Source: Paenarthrobacter sp. GOM3
GTDB lineage: Bacteria; Actinomycetota; Actinomycetes; Actinomycetales; Micrococcaceae
Length of the DNA: 64,000 nucleotides
Assembly: GCF_018215265.2 (NCBI RefSeq)
Contig: NZ_CP136562.1
Coordinates: forward strand, 3,348,001-3,412,000
Reading direction: 5' to 3'
The notes below the pieces were generated by a model. The model worked only from the letters and a program-made list of their open reading frames with translations, ran no database searches and was not told where the DNA came from. The position numbers and the translations under genes are program-made. This document shows, piece after piece, positions 16,924-25,744 of this stretch; the stretch's first letter is position 1; each line of letters starts with the position of its first letter.

Positions 16924-18261
16924 ATGTCATCCACCCTCAGGCCCCGAGTCGACCTCGGCTCTGCCCGCACTACCGTCCCGGCTTCCCGCGATCTGGTTGT
17001 CGACCTCATCAGGGTCGCCTGCATGTTCGCCGTAGTGGCCGTCCACCTCCTCATGATGGGCATCAGCGTGGACGGGTCCGGCATTGGCGTCGAAAATCCG
17101 TTGACGTCCCTGAGCTGGTTCGCCCAAGGGACATGGTTCGGTCAAGTCATGCCGCTCTTCTTCGTGGTGGGCGGCTTCGCGTCGCTGACTTCCTGGCGGA
17201 GCCTGCAGCGCCGCGGCGGTGACGCCGGTGACTACCTCCGCAACCGGGTGCTGCGGCTGGTCCGCCCAACGGTTGCCTTGTACGCGTTCCTCGCCGTTGC
17301 GCTATGGAGTGCGACGGCGGCAGGCGTCCCGGGCGATCTGCTCACGGATATCGCTGTGGGCGCCGGAGTTCAATTGTGGTTCCTGGCCGCGTACCTGATC
17401 TGCCAGGCAATGGTGCCAACAATGGCCAAACTTCACGGCCGGGCACCGTATCGGACCGTCGCAGCGCTGGCTGCGGGCGCCGTCGTCGTCGATGTCTTTC
17501 GCCTGGGCTTGGAGCACAATCCCTGGGGCTTCGACTCTAACCCGATCGGGCTGCTCAACATGGTGTTCGTTTGGGGTCTGCTGCAACAACTTGGGTTCTT
17601 CTATGCGGACGGATTCTTTGACCGGTTCGCGCGCTGGAAGCTAGTTGTGGGTGCTGTGGCCTGTTACGTTGCGCTGGTTCCGCTGACCCACGGCGGCCCG
17701 TACCCGGTGGACATGCTGACCAACCAAAACCCTCCGATGTTCCCGCTGATCCTGGTGGGACTGGCTCATGTCCTGTTGGTCAAGGCCGTGTACCCCGTTT
17801 TGCAGCGGTGCGTGAGGGTCGGTTGGGTGCAGAAGACCATGTTTGTGGTCGGCAGCCGGGCCATGACGATCTACCTGTGGCATCTCCCGCTGATCATCGC
17901 GATGTTTGGAATCGCGCTGCTCCTCCGGCTGCCGTTCCCTGAGCCGGCTAGTGCCGAGTGGTGGCTGAGCCGTCCCCTGTTCTACGTGGCTGCATGGGTG
18001 CTGGTGCTCCTGGTGTCCACACCGCTGGTCCGGCTGGAGCTTGCCAGCACCGCGCTGACCCCTGGTGCCGCCCGGCCCGCGATGTGGCGCATCCTGACGG
18101 GGACCGTGCTGGCGATCATCCCGCCCTTCGTGGTGATGCGGATTGGACTGGATACAGCCAACGCAACGTGGGGCCTGGTGCTGCTGGTGGTTGCAGTGGC
18201 TCTTGTGACTGGCAAGGTCCCTGACCGGGCGTGGAAGACGCCTGCCTCTGTGGCTTCCTGA
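16924..18261 (+). CDS. Acyltransferase 3 family membrane protein (OafA-like)
   Basis: 445-residue integral membrane acyltransferase, expected to move an acyl group onto an extracytoplasmic sugar or other acceptor. About ten spans are visible. Near the N-terminus are RDLVVDLIRVACMFAVVAVHLL, the family signature region with the catalytic-type histidine, then MPLFFVVGGFASLTSW and RNRVLRLVRPTVALY. A mid-protein GSRAMTIYLWHLPLI block is also typical. The start at 16924 follows TAGGAG at five bases. Acceptor unknown. The gene is followed by a strong bidirectional hairpin. Confidence 0.87.
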   Translation: MSSTLRPRVDLGSARTTVPASRDLVVDLIRVACMFAVVAVHLLMMGISVDGSGIGVENPLTSLSWFAQGTWFGQVMPLFFVVGGFASLTSWRSLQRRGGDAGDYLRNRVLRLVRPTVALYAFLAVALWSATAAGVPGDLLTDIAVGAGVQLWFLAAYLICQAMVPTMAKLHGRAPYRTVAALAAGAVVVDVFRLGLEHNPWGFDSNPIGLLNMVFVWGLLQQLGFFYADGFFDRFARWKLVVGAVACYVALVPLTHGGPYPVDMLTNQNPPMFPLILVGLAHVLLVKAVYPVLQRCVRVGWVQKTMFVVGSRAMTIYLWHLPLIIAMFGIALLLRLPFPEPASAEWWLSRPLFYVAAWVLVLLVSTPLVRLELASTALTPGAARPAMWRILTGTVLAIIPPFVVMRIGLDTANATWGLVLLVVAVALVTGKVPDRAWKTPASVAS

Positions 18262-18275
18262 CCTTCTTTGGACGC

Positions 18276-18323
18276 CAAACGGCCGCAGAGCAACCTTGCG
18301 AGGTTGTTCTGCGGCCGTTGTTT
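18276..18323. terminator. Bidirectional terminator between acyltransferase and protease genes
   Basis: AACGGCCGCAGA pairs with TCTGCGGCCGTT, then CAACCT with AGGTTG across a TGCG loop, with one internal mismatch, followed by GTTTGTT on the plus strand. It serves two convergent genes. Confidence 0.85.
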
Positions 18324-18348
18324 GTTCAAACAAGGTCAGGACGAGTCC

Positions 18349-21174
18349 TTATGGCATGCGGTAAAGGAAGGCTGCCATGGCGTCGCGGTTGATGGGCTCA
18401 AGAGCCTTGTAGACGTAGTTGCCTTCGCCGATCTGCCAACCTGTCGAGATGCCGGTGACCTTCATCCAGACCATCTCTTTGTAGAACTGCTGGTTGGGGT
18501 CAAGGTCGCTGAAGGGCGCAGTCGTGGGAGCTTCGTAATCCGGCTTGTTGACCAAGCGGTAGAGGAAAGCCGCCATCGCGTCGCGGTTGATCGGGGTCAG
18601 CGGCCGGTAAGTCCGTGATCCGTCCGATTCGGTCCAACCGGACGAGATGCCGGTATCTGCCAGCCATGACATTTCCTTGTAGAACTGCTGGGTGGTCAAC
18701 ACGTCCTTGAACGGAGACTGAGCGGGCGGCGTGTAATCGGGAGATCCAGCCATCCGGTACAGGAACGCGGCCATCGCATCACGGTTGATGGGTGTTACCG
18801 GCCTGTAGGTGACCGACTGGTCTGCTTCGACCCAGCCCGTGGAGATCTTCCGGTCCGCAAGCCAAGACATTTCCTTGTAGAACTGCTGGGTGGTCAGGAC
18901 GTCCTTGAACGGCGAAACGGCCGGCGCAGTGAAGTCCGGGCCCTTGCTGCTGAAGTAGGCCTTCCACTCGGTTGTGGCGCCGTTAAGCAGCGCCCACCCT
19001 TTCTTGGCCTGTGCCGTTACCTTCACCTGGCCGCGGGCGGAGTGGGTTCCGGCGTCGACCGTTTTTCCGTCCACGAGGTAGTCGACTGACTCGGATTCAG
19101 GGATGGTGTACTTGTCATCTCCCATATAGGGAGCTTCGGTGAAGACGACTGCCGGCGGGGTCACGGCTTTGTCAGCAGCGACGACCGCTGATGTGGGCTT
19201 GCTGATCATTTGCAGCAACCAGTACGGCGTCTTTACGCCCGTTACTTCCACCGTCAGCGTGGCACCAACGTCCTCGCTGGTGACTGTGTATTCCGGCAGG
19301 CTGGAAACGTTATCGCCAGTGGTGCCCGCCTTATGGCGCGTCCATGTGTAGCGCAATTCCACGGGCGCTGGTTCCCAGTTTCCGGCATCGGCTGTGAGGG
19401 TGCTGCCTACGTATGCGGAACCGAGGATGACGGGAGTGGCACCCGTCAAGGTTCCTGGCCCAACCTGGGCGGTGGGCGCGGACGTGGCTGATACAGCCGG
19501 AACGTACTTCCTTGTCGCGGTGACTGTAACGGTCATTGCAGCCTGGTGGTCGTCGGCCACCAAGGTGTAGGTGGAATCGGTAGCACCGGGAACCGGCACA
19601 CCCCAACGGTTCCACTGGTAGGTCCACTCCGCAGCGTCCACGTTGGACCAGGTGCCGCGGTCAACGGTAAGGGTCTTTCCCACCGCGGCTTCACCCGCGA
19701 TGGTCGGCGTGCCGGCGACGATTGGCGCCGCGTCTGCCGCCACCTGCTTCACGGTGGCGTTGGCGTCCACCAGACCCGACCCGCAACCCGTGCAACCTGC
19801 TACTGGGCGGGCGTTGGCCTTCAGGCGTTGTTCCACGTCGGCCGGGGTGAGGGCGGGCAGAGTGGCTACCATCATCGCTGCGATAGCTGCGACATGTGGG
19901 GCCGCCATGGAGGTTCCGGACTTGAGGTAGTAATCCTCTGTGGTGGCAGTATCAACACCTTGGTTTAGCGTGGACACGATGCCGTTGAGCGCGTCTTTCG
20001 TCATGTCTCCACCAGGGGCCATGACATCCACGTTCGCGCCAAAGTTGGAGTAGTAAGCCTTTTCTGCGGTGCGGGTGCTTGCTCCCACTGTGATGACGTT
20101 GCTGCAGTTGGCCGGGCTGACCAGTGAAGCGTCAACGTTCTCGTTGCCAGCGGCAACTACGACGGCTGCACCCTGGCTCCGGGCGAAGTCCAGAGCATTC
20201 TGGTAGGTGGCTGAGCAGGTTGCGCGGCCACCAATGCTGAGGTTGATCACGCGGGCGGGGTTGGCGTTGGCTGGGACGTTGGGCACTGTGCCGCCGGCTG
20301 CCCACCTAATGCCGTCCGCGATGTCCGAGGTGTATCCGCCGCATGTTCCAATGGCTCGGATGGGGACGATCCTGGCCTTTGGCGCAACGCCGGCAACACC
20401 CTTGTTATTGCCCGCCACTGCCGCGATGATGCCGGCAACGTGGGTGCCGTGCCAGGACGACCGGGCACCGGCGCGTCCGGCTGCACACTGGTTGTCGGAG
20501 GTGGCGTCACCTTCGTCGCGGGGGTTGGAGTCGCGGCCGTCGCCGTCACGGGCAGTCATCGCACCCGAGATCATGTCGTACCCGGGGAGGACGTTTGCGT
20601 TCAGGTCGCTGTGGTCGAGGATACCGGTGTCGATGACGGCCACGGTGCTTCCCTCACCTTGGCTGACGTCCCAGGCCCCCAATGCATTGATGCCACCCGT
20701 TCCAGTGCCAAGGCCCCATTGGAGGTTGTAGTAGGTGTCGTTGGGTGCCGTGGCCAGGGTCTGCATGATGGTGTCGGGTTCGGCGTACTCCACGGCCGGA
20801 TCTGCAGCCAATGTGGCCACCAGCTCGCTTGCCTCCTGCGGTGCGAGCTTGCGGTCCGTTTTGACCACTTCCTCGCCGCTGGAAGTTGTCCGCAGGCTTT
20901 CTACCGGAAGGCCAACGGCGTCTGCCGCTGCCTTGAAGGACTTCTCGGGATCGATCGACTGGATCCCGGCCGTCTCCTTGAACTTCACAATGAACTGGTC
21001 TGTCGGAGTTGCCGGGAGGTTCGATGTCGCCGGCAAAGGCGCCGCACTGGGAAGCGGCGGCGTAGGCGTGTCAACAGCCGCGGCAGGGAGTGCAGGCAGC
21101 GCTGCTCCCACCATGGCAACGACGCTTAGAAGGATTAAACGAGAACTAACCACGGCTTTCCGTTGGTTACGCAT
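18349..21174 (-). CDS. Secreted subtilisin-like serine protease with Ig-like domains and three SLH-like repeats (copy 1)
   Basis: 941-residue S8 protease exported by a Sec leader (residues 1-33, ending ALPAAA). An I9-type propeptide (TDQFIVKFKETAG to EYAEPD, about 57-134) precedes the catalytic domain with D182 (VIDTG), H242 (HGTHVAG), N344 (AAGNEN) and S422 (SGTSMAAPH). Two or three Ig-like modules follow (each with a Tyr-Thr-Trp/Gln-Trp core, about 490-760). Three C-terminal SLH-like repeats of about 63 residues close the protein, with the recurring FKDV, QQFYKEM and INRDAMAAFLYR motifs. The repeats should hold it in the cell wall. Tandem paralogue of the next gene upstream. Confidence 0.93.
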   Translation of the reverse strand: MRNQRKAVVSSRLILLSVVAMVGAALPALPAAAVDTPTPPLPSAAPLPATSNLPATPTDQFIVKFKETAGIQSIDPEKSFKAAADAVGLPVESLRTTSSGEEVVKTDRKLAPQEASELVATLAADPAVEYAEPDTIMQTLATAPNDTYYNLQWGLGTGTGGINALGAWDVSQGEGSTVAVIDTGILDHSDLNANVLPGYDMISGAMTARDGDGRDSNPRDEGDATSDNQCAAGRAGARSSWHGTHVAGIIAAVAGNNKGVAGVAPKARIVPIRAIGTCGGYTSDIADGIRWAAGGTVPNVPANANPARVINLSIGGRATCSATYQNALDFARSQGAAVVVAAGNENVDASLVSPANCSNVITVGASTRTAEKAYYSNFGANVDVMAPGGDMTKDALNGIVSTLNQGVDTATTEDYYLKSGTSMAAPHVAAIAAMMVATLPALTPADVEQRLKANARPVAGCTGCGSGLVDANATVKQVAADAAPIVAGTPTIAGEAAVGKTLTVDRGTWSNVDAAEWTYQWNRWGVPVPGATDSTYTLVADDHQAAMTVTVTATRKYVPAVSATSAPTAQVGPGTLTGATPVILGSAYVGSTLTADAGNWEPAPVELRYTWTRHKAGTTGDNVSSLPEYTVTSEDVGATLTVEVTGVKTPYWLLQMISKPTSAVVAADKAVTPPAVVFTEAPYMGDDKYTIPESESVDYLVDGKTVDAGTHSARGQVKVTAQAKKGWALLNGATTEWKAYFSSKGPDFTAPAVSPFKDVLTTQQFYKEMSWLADRKISTGWVEADQSVTYRPVTPINRDAMAAFLYRMAGSPDYTPPAQSPFKDVLTTQQFYKEMSWLADTGISSGWTESDGSRTYRPLTPINRDAMAAFLYRLVNKPDYEAPTTAPFSDLDPNQQFYKEMVWMKVTGISTGWQIGEGNYVYKALEPINRDAMAAFLYRMP

Positions 21175-21197
21175 ATACAGTCGCCCTTTTGCTCAAG

Positions 21198-21279
21198 ACG
21201 CCCCCCAAAGAGCGCTGAAAAATGGCCGCGAGCGCAGCCAGAAATGAGTTTAGCCAAGTAGTGGAGATTCCTGCGAATC
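21198..21279 (-). promoter_or_regulatory. Conserved upstream region of protease copy 1
   Basis: Three blocks recur upstream of protease copy 2 at matching distances: ACGCCCCCCAAAGAGCGC (21198-21215), GAGTTTAGCCA (21246-21256) and the palindrome GATTCctgcGAATC (21266-21279). The last shares TTCctgcGAA with 24282-24291. They lie 25-105 bases before the start. Confidence 0.55.
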
Positions 21280-21315
21280 CCCTGTGAGTCGCGGCTTCCA
21301 GCCCACGAACGACAA

Positions 21316-21347
21316 GGGCCGGCTGCAGAAAAGACTGCAACCGGCCC
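21316..21347 (-). terminator. Hairpin after protease copy 2
   Basis: GGGCCGG-c-TGCAG pairs with CTGCA-a-CCGGCCC around AAAAGA. It lies just past the stop of protease copy 2 read leftward, with only a short T-rich tail. Confidence 0.65.
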
Positions 21348-21369
21348 CGGTTGATATTCGTGATCCGTC

Positions 21370-24192
21370 TTATGGCATGCGGTAGAGGAAGGCTGCCATG
21401 GCATCACGGTTGATAGGTGCGAGCGGGCGGTACGTGTACTGTCCGTCAGCTTCCAGCCAACCCTTGGAGATGCCCTGCTCGTACATCCAAGCCATCTCCT
21501 TGTAGAACTGCTGCTCCCTTGGCACATCCCAGAAGGGCAACCAGTTGGGCGGCTCGTAGTCTGGTTTGTTGGCCAGACGGTAGAGGAATGCCGCCATCGC
21601 GTCGCGGTTGATGGGAAGGAGCGGCCTGTAGGTCTTCGATCCGTCAGACTCCACCCATCCAGAGGAGATGCCCGACTCAGCCAACCACGCCATTTCCTTA
21701 TAGAACTGTTGAGTGGTCAGCACGTCCTTGAACGGTGACTTCGCAGGAGGTGTGTAAGCGGGCGAGCCAGCCATGCGGTAAAGGAATGCAGCCATCGCAT
21801 CACGGTTGATCGGTGTCAACGGCCGGTAGGTGACGGATCTGTCGGCTTCCACCCAACCGGTAGAGATCTTACGGTCAGCCAACCACGCCATTTCCTTATA
21901 GAACTGCTGCTTGGTCAGCACGTCTTTGAACGGTGACACAGCGGGTGGCACGTATGCGGGCCCCTTGAAGCTGAAGAAAGCGACCCATTCAGCGGTAGCC
22001 CCCTTGGCCAGGGCGTAGCCGTCCTTTATCTTGGCCGTGACTTTGACATTTCCCCGAGCAGGATAAGTCCCGGCCGGGACTGTTGCCCCTGCCACCTGAT
22101 ACTCGACACCCGTTGACTGCGGGATAGTGAACTTGTCCTCAGCTACGTATGGGGCCTCTGCGAAGCCGACCGCTGAAGGAGTGACTGCTTTGTCAGCAGT
22201 GACCACCACCCGAGTGGCGCCGCTGGTCCTAGGCACGGTTGTGTAGCCCTGTTTTGTCCCGGTCACCCGCACCGTAAGGGTTATGCCGGCGTCCGCATCC
22301 ACCAAGGTGTAACTGCTGCTGAAGGCGCCCGGGATGCTGGTACCGGCCCGGTACCACTGATACGAGAGTTCGACAGGTTCGGGTCCCCAGGCGCCGGGGT
22401 CTGTTGCCAGAACATTGCCAACATAGGGCGATCCACTAATGCTTGGGATGTTTGTGGTCAACAACCCGGGCTTCACTGCGGCAGTGGGAGCGGAGGTACC
22501 AGTGACCGTAGGAGTGAAGTCCTTCTTCGCTGTCACAGTGAAGGTCAAAGCCGAGCCCAGGTCCTCGGGCACCACAGTGTAGGAATAATCCGTTGCACCT
22601 GGAATGGGAACCCCGTTCCGGTTCCACTGATGCGTCCATCTCGTGAGCTCGTTGAACGTCCAATTCCCTATGTCGGTGGTCAAGGTCGTCCCAACCAACG
22701 GCTCACCCTTAATCACCGGGGTGCCACCTATGATGGGCGCCGCTTCCAGTTCCACGTCCCGGAGGGCGCCAGTTGCATTAATCAACCCAGCCCCACACCC
22801 GCTGCACGTGGGCGCTTTGGTGGTCGCTTTGAGCTTCGCTTCCACATCAGAGGGTTTCAGGGCCGGCAAGACGGACAACATCATTGCTGCCACGCCCGCT
22901 ACGTGGGGCGCTGCCATTGACGTTCCAGCCTTGAGGTAGTAGTCCTCGGTTGTGGCGCGATCAGTTCCGTTATTGAGTGTCGAGACGATCCCGTCCATGA
23001 CATCAACGCTCATGTCACCGCCGGGTGCCATGACATCAATAGCCGCGCCGAAGTTGGAGTAATACGCCTTGCTTTCATTCTTGGTGGTTGCGCCCACGGT
23101 GATGACATCGCGGCAGTTCCCTGGGCTTACCAACGAGGCATCGATGTTTTCATTTCCAGCGGATACCACCACGACGGCTCCCTTGCCATGAGCGACATCG
23201 ATGGCATTTTGGAATGCTGCCGGGCATGTACCCCTGGCCCCGAGGCTGACGTTGATAACCCGGGCGGGGTTGGCGTTCACCGGAACACCCGGCACGGCGG
23301 CTCCTGCAGCCCAGGCAATTCCGTCAACTATGTCAGAGAGGTAACCTCCGCACGTGCCTGTGACACGCACCGGCACTACTTTAGCTTTGGGCGCTACACC
23401 TGAGATGCCCTTGCCGTTGTTTCCAACGGCGGCGATTATTCCTGCAACGTGTGTTCCGTGCCAAGATGACCGCTCGGCAGGCTCTCCCGCGGCACACTGC
23501 CCGGCGGTGGTGGCGTCGCCTTCATCGTGCGCGTTTGCATCCCGGCCGTTCCCATCCCGGGAAACCGCCGGATCGTTGATCATGTCGTAGCCAGGAAGGA
23601 CGTTTGCGTTGAGGTCCGAGTGGCTGAGGATTCCGCTGTCAATAACAGCCACAACGCTGCCTTCGCCTTGGTTGATGTCCCAAGCGATGGGACTACGAAT
23701 GCCACCAGCGAAATTATCACCGGTTCCCCACTGGTATTGGAAAAGGGGATCATTCGGCGTGAAATCATGGAGCCGCATGATCACGTCTGGCTCTGCGTAC
23801 TCAACATTGGGGTCCGCAGCGAGAGCTGCAACCAACGCCGTCGCTTCGTTGGCCTCCAGCTTCCTGTCCGTCTTGACCACTTCTTCTCCCGAAGCTGTAG
23901 CCCGCACTCCCGCAACAGGGACCCCGACGGCGCTAGCGGCTTTGCCATAGGAGGACTGGCGGTCAGTGGACTGGATCCCCGCACGTTCTTTGAACTTCAC
24001 AATGAACTGGTCAGTGGGCCGCGCAACTGCCGCATCGACGGCGGGCAGCGGCCCCGGAGCTGCACCCGGTTTCGGCGGTGCCGAAACGTCATCGGCTGAG
24101 GCCGGAAGTGCTGGCAGGCCAGCGCCGACGAGTGCGATAACGCCCATGAGGATTATTCGAGAGCGCACGCTGGCTCTCCGTCGGTTCTGCAT
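21370..24192 (-). CDS. Secreted subtilisin-like serine protease with Ig-like domains and three SLH-like repeats (copy 2)
   Basis: 940-residue paralogue of the preceding protease with the same order: Sec leader (ending ALPASA), I9-type propeptide, S8 catalytic domain (D185 in VIDSG, H245 in HGTHVAG, S425 in GTSMAAPH), Ig-like modules and three SLH-like repeats. Differences are largest in the Ig-like region and the last SLH-like repeat (WLPFWDVPREQQFYKEM). The catalytic triad is intact, so both copies should be active. Upstream blocks shared with copy 1 show that the duplication included regulatory DNA and suggest common control. Confidence 0.93.
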   Translation of the reverse strand: MQNRRRASVRSRIILMGVIALVGAGLPALPASADDVSAPPKPGAAPGPLPAVDAAVARPTDQFIVKFKERAGIQSTDRQSSYGKAASAVGVPVAGVRATASGEEVVKTDRKLEANEATALVAALAADPNVEYAEPDVIMRLHDFTPNDPLFQYQWGTGDNFAGGIRSPIAWDINQGEGSVVAVIDSGILSHSDLNANVLPGYDMINDPAVSRDGNGRDANAHDEGDATTAGQCAAGEPAERSSWHGTHVAGIIAAVGNNGKGISGVAPKAKVVPVRVTGTCGGYLSDIVDGIAWAAGAAVPGVPVNANPARVINVSLGARGTCPAAFQNAIDVAHGKGAVVVVSAGNENIDASLVSPGNCRDVITVGATTKNESKAYYSNFGAAIDVMAPGGDMSVDVMDGIVSTLNNGTDRATTEDYYLKAGTSMAAPHVAGVAAMMLSVLPALKPSDVEAKLKATTKAPTCSGCGAGLINATGALRDVELEAAPIIGGTPVIKGEPLVGTTLTTDIGNWTFNELTRWTHQWNRNGVPIPGATDYSYTVVPEDLGSALTFTVTAKKDFTPTVTGTSAPTAAVKPGLLTTNIPSISGSPYVGNVLATDPGAWGPEPVELSYQWYRAGTSIPGAFSSSYTLVDADAGITLTVRVTGTKQGYTTVPRTSGATRVVVTADKAVTPSAVGFAEAPYVAEDKFTIPQSTGVEYQVAGATVPAGTYPARGNVKVTAKIKDGYALAKGATAEWVAFFSFKGPAYVPPAVSPFKDVLTKQQFYKEMAWLADRKISTGWVEADRSVTYRPLTPINRDAMAAFLYRMAGSPAYTPPAKSPFKDVLTTQQFYKEMAWLAESGISSGWVESDGSKTYRPLLPINRDAMAAFLYRLANKPDYEPPNWLPFWDVPREQQFYKEMAWMYEQGISKGWLEADGQYTYRPLAPINRDAMAAFLYRMP

Positions 24193-24212
24193 AGACAGCG
24201 CTCTCTGTTAGT

Positions 24213-24291
24213 ACGCCCCCCAAAGAGCGCGAAAATGTGACCGTAACCACGGCAAGCACGAGTTTAGCCAGAGTTTGGAATTTCCTGCGAA
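24213..24291 (-). promoter_or_regulatory. Conserved upstream region of protease copy 2
   Basis: It carries ACGCCCCCCAAAGAGCGC (24213-24230), GAGTTTAGCCA (24260-24270) and TTCctgcGAA (24282-24291), in the same order and nearly the same spacing as upstream of copy 1. Confidence 0.55.
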
Positions 24292-24371
24292 TTATCTGGC
24301 TTTCATTCCGGGATACGACTATGACGCAACCCCATGGGGTTTCAAGCCGGTGTCCGACCGAATGGACCGCG

Positions 24372-25598
24372 TCAGTAGTTCCTGCGGTGCTTCAACCTCG
24401 GAATCGCGACGGCGAACACCACCGCGGCTGCGAACCCCAATACCCCGGTGGCCCAGACGCCGGCGGACAGCGAGATCGCGGCCGTCAACCCGGACAGCAG
24501 CACCGGTCCCCCTGTTGCCCCCGAATCTGCGATGAACCGCCAAATGCCAAGAAAGTGGCTGCGGCCATTGTCCGGGGAGAAGTCGGCACCCAACGTCATG
24601 ATCAGTCCCGAACTGATGCCGTTGCCGAACCCAATCAGCAGGGCAGCCAGCAGCAAGGAAACGAATCCGCCCGTGAAGGGGATCAATATCAGGGCTACAC
24701 CCATGATCAGCGTGGAGGGGACAGCCACCCACTGCCTGCCCTTCCTGTCCATGAGCTTCCCGGCCGGGTAGAACACCAGCATGTCGATAGCCCCGGAGAG
24801 GCCGAATAGCAGCGACGCGTGCGTGGCATCGAGCCCCAGGTGATCTGCCCACAACGGGATAACCACTTGTCGTGATGCCCTCAACGCGCTCAGCAGGAGG
24901 ATCCCAAATCCGACAGTCAGGAACACGCCCGCGTGCGAAACCGCGACGCTCCGTAACGTCGACGCCGGAGGGCGGGGGCCGCCGTCGGACGTTTCAGGGG
25001 CGACCAGGTCCGGGATGGTGAGCGACAAGGCCGCGGCCGCCATCATGCCCGCGAAGCCCACCCAGTAGGCCCCGCTGATGCCGGCAAACTGCATCACCCC
25101 GGCGCCGACGAAAGGCCCAATGAAGATGCCAATTCTGGTCACGCCGCCCAGGGTGGAGAGGGCTCGTGCCCGGAAGATGACAGGCACAGCTTCGGTGAGG
25201 AACTTTTGCCGGGCGAGGTTGAAGACGCTCGCCGACATACCCACCAAGGTCATGGACACTGCCAACAACCACAGGCCGTTCTCCACCTGCGGCGCGAAGG
25301 CTGAAGCGCCCAGGGCAATAGCGCCCAAAGCACCGGCGCCAACGATGGACCAACGTTCGCCGAACTTCTCCGTGATGATCGACGCCGGGATGTTGAAAAG
25401 CCAGGAGCCTATACCGATGAGCGTCACTACCAACGCCGATACTGCAACGGAAGCGCCGAGGTCGCGCGCCGAGAGGGCGATGACCGGAAGGACCGCACCT
25501 TCTCCTATACAAAACAGAAGCGCGGGCCCGAAGGCCGGGAGTGCGATGCTGCGCAGGCTGAAAGCTTGGTTTGTCTGGGTCTCGGTCATCCCTTTCAT
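24372..25598 (-). CDS. MFS transporter
   Basis: 408-residue transporter with about 12 spans, starting MKGMTETQTN; MTETQ at 25589 is an equally possible start and neither has a clear ribosome site. The sequence has a motif A-like loop (ITEKFGERW) and its second-half counterpart (GKLMDRKGRQW), with a third YPAGKLMDRKGR-type segment common in multidrug or sugar efflux proteins. Substrate unknown. It stands alone between the protease pair and the chaplin-like gene. The 75-residue 5' extension of the frame up to 25823 is rejected because it crosses the neighbour's terminator. Confidence 0.85.
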   Translation of the reverse strand: MKGMTETQTNQAFSLRSIALPAFGPALLFCIGEGAVLPVIALSARDLGASVAVSALVVTLIGIGSWLFNIPASIITEKFGERWSIVGAGALGAIALGASAFAPQVENGLWLLAVSMTLVGMSASVFNLARQKFLTEAVPVIFRARALSTLGGVTRIGIFIGPFVGAGVMQFAGISGAYWVGFAGMMAAAALSLTIPDLVAPETSDGGPRPPASTLRSVAVSHAGVFLTVGFGILLLSALRASRQVVIPLWADHLGLDATHASLLFGLSGAIDMLVFYPAGKLMDRKGRQWVAVPSTLIMGVALILIPFTGGFVSLLLAALLIGFGNGISSGLIMTLGADFSPDNGRSHFLGIWRFIADSGATGGPVLLSGLTAAISLSAGVWATGVLGFAAAVVFAVAIPRLKHRRNY

Positions 25599-25683
25599 CC
25601 TAGGACTGCGGTAGCCGCAAGCAGGGTCAGCATGACGTTTCGCAATGCGCGCACCAATGCCATTGCACACTGACCGCCGCGCA

Positions 25684-25718
25684 GGTGTTGCGGTTCCGGG
25701 CTCCGGAACCGCAACACC
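25684..25718 (-). terminator. Long perfect hairpin after the chaplin-like gene
   Basis: GGTGTTGCGGTTCCGG and CCGGAACCGCAACACC form a 16-base perfect stem with a 3-base GCT loop. It lies 27 bases past the stop of the chaplin-like gene read leftward. There is no T run. Confidence 0.7.
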
Positions 25719-25744
25719 CACATGCGAAGCGGGATCGTCCGAAA

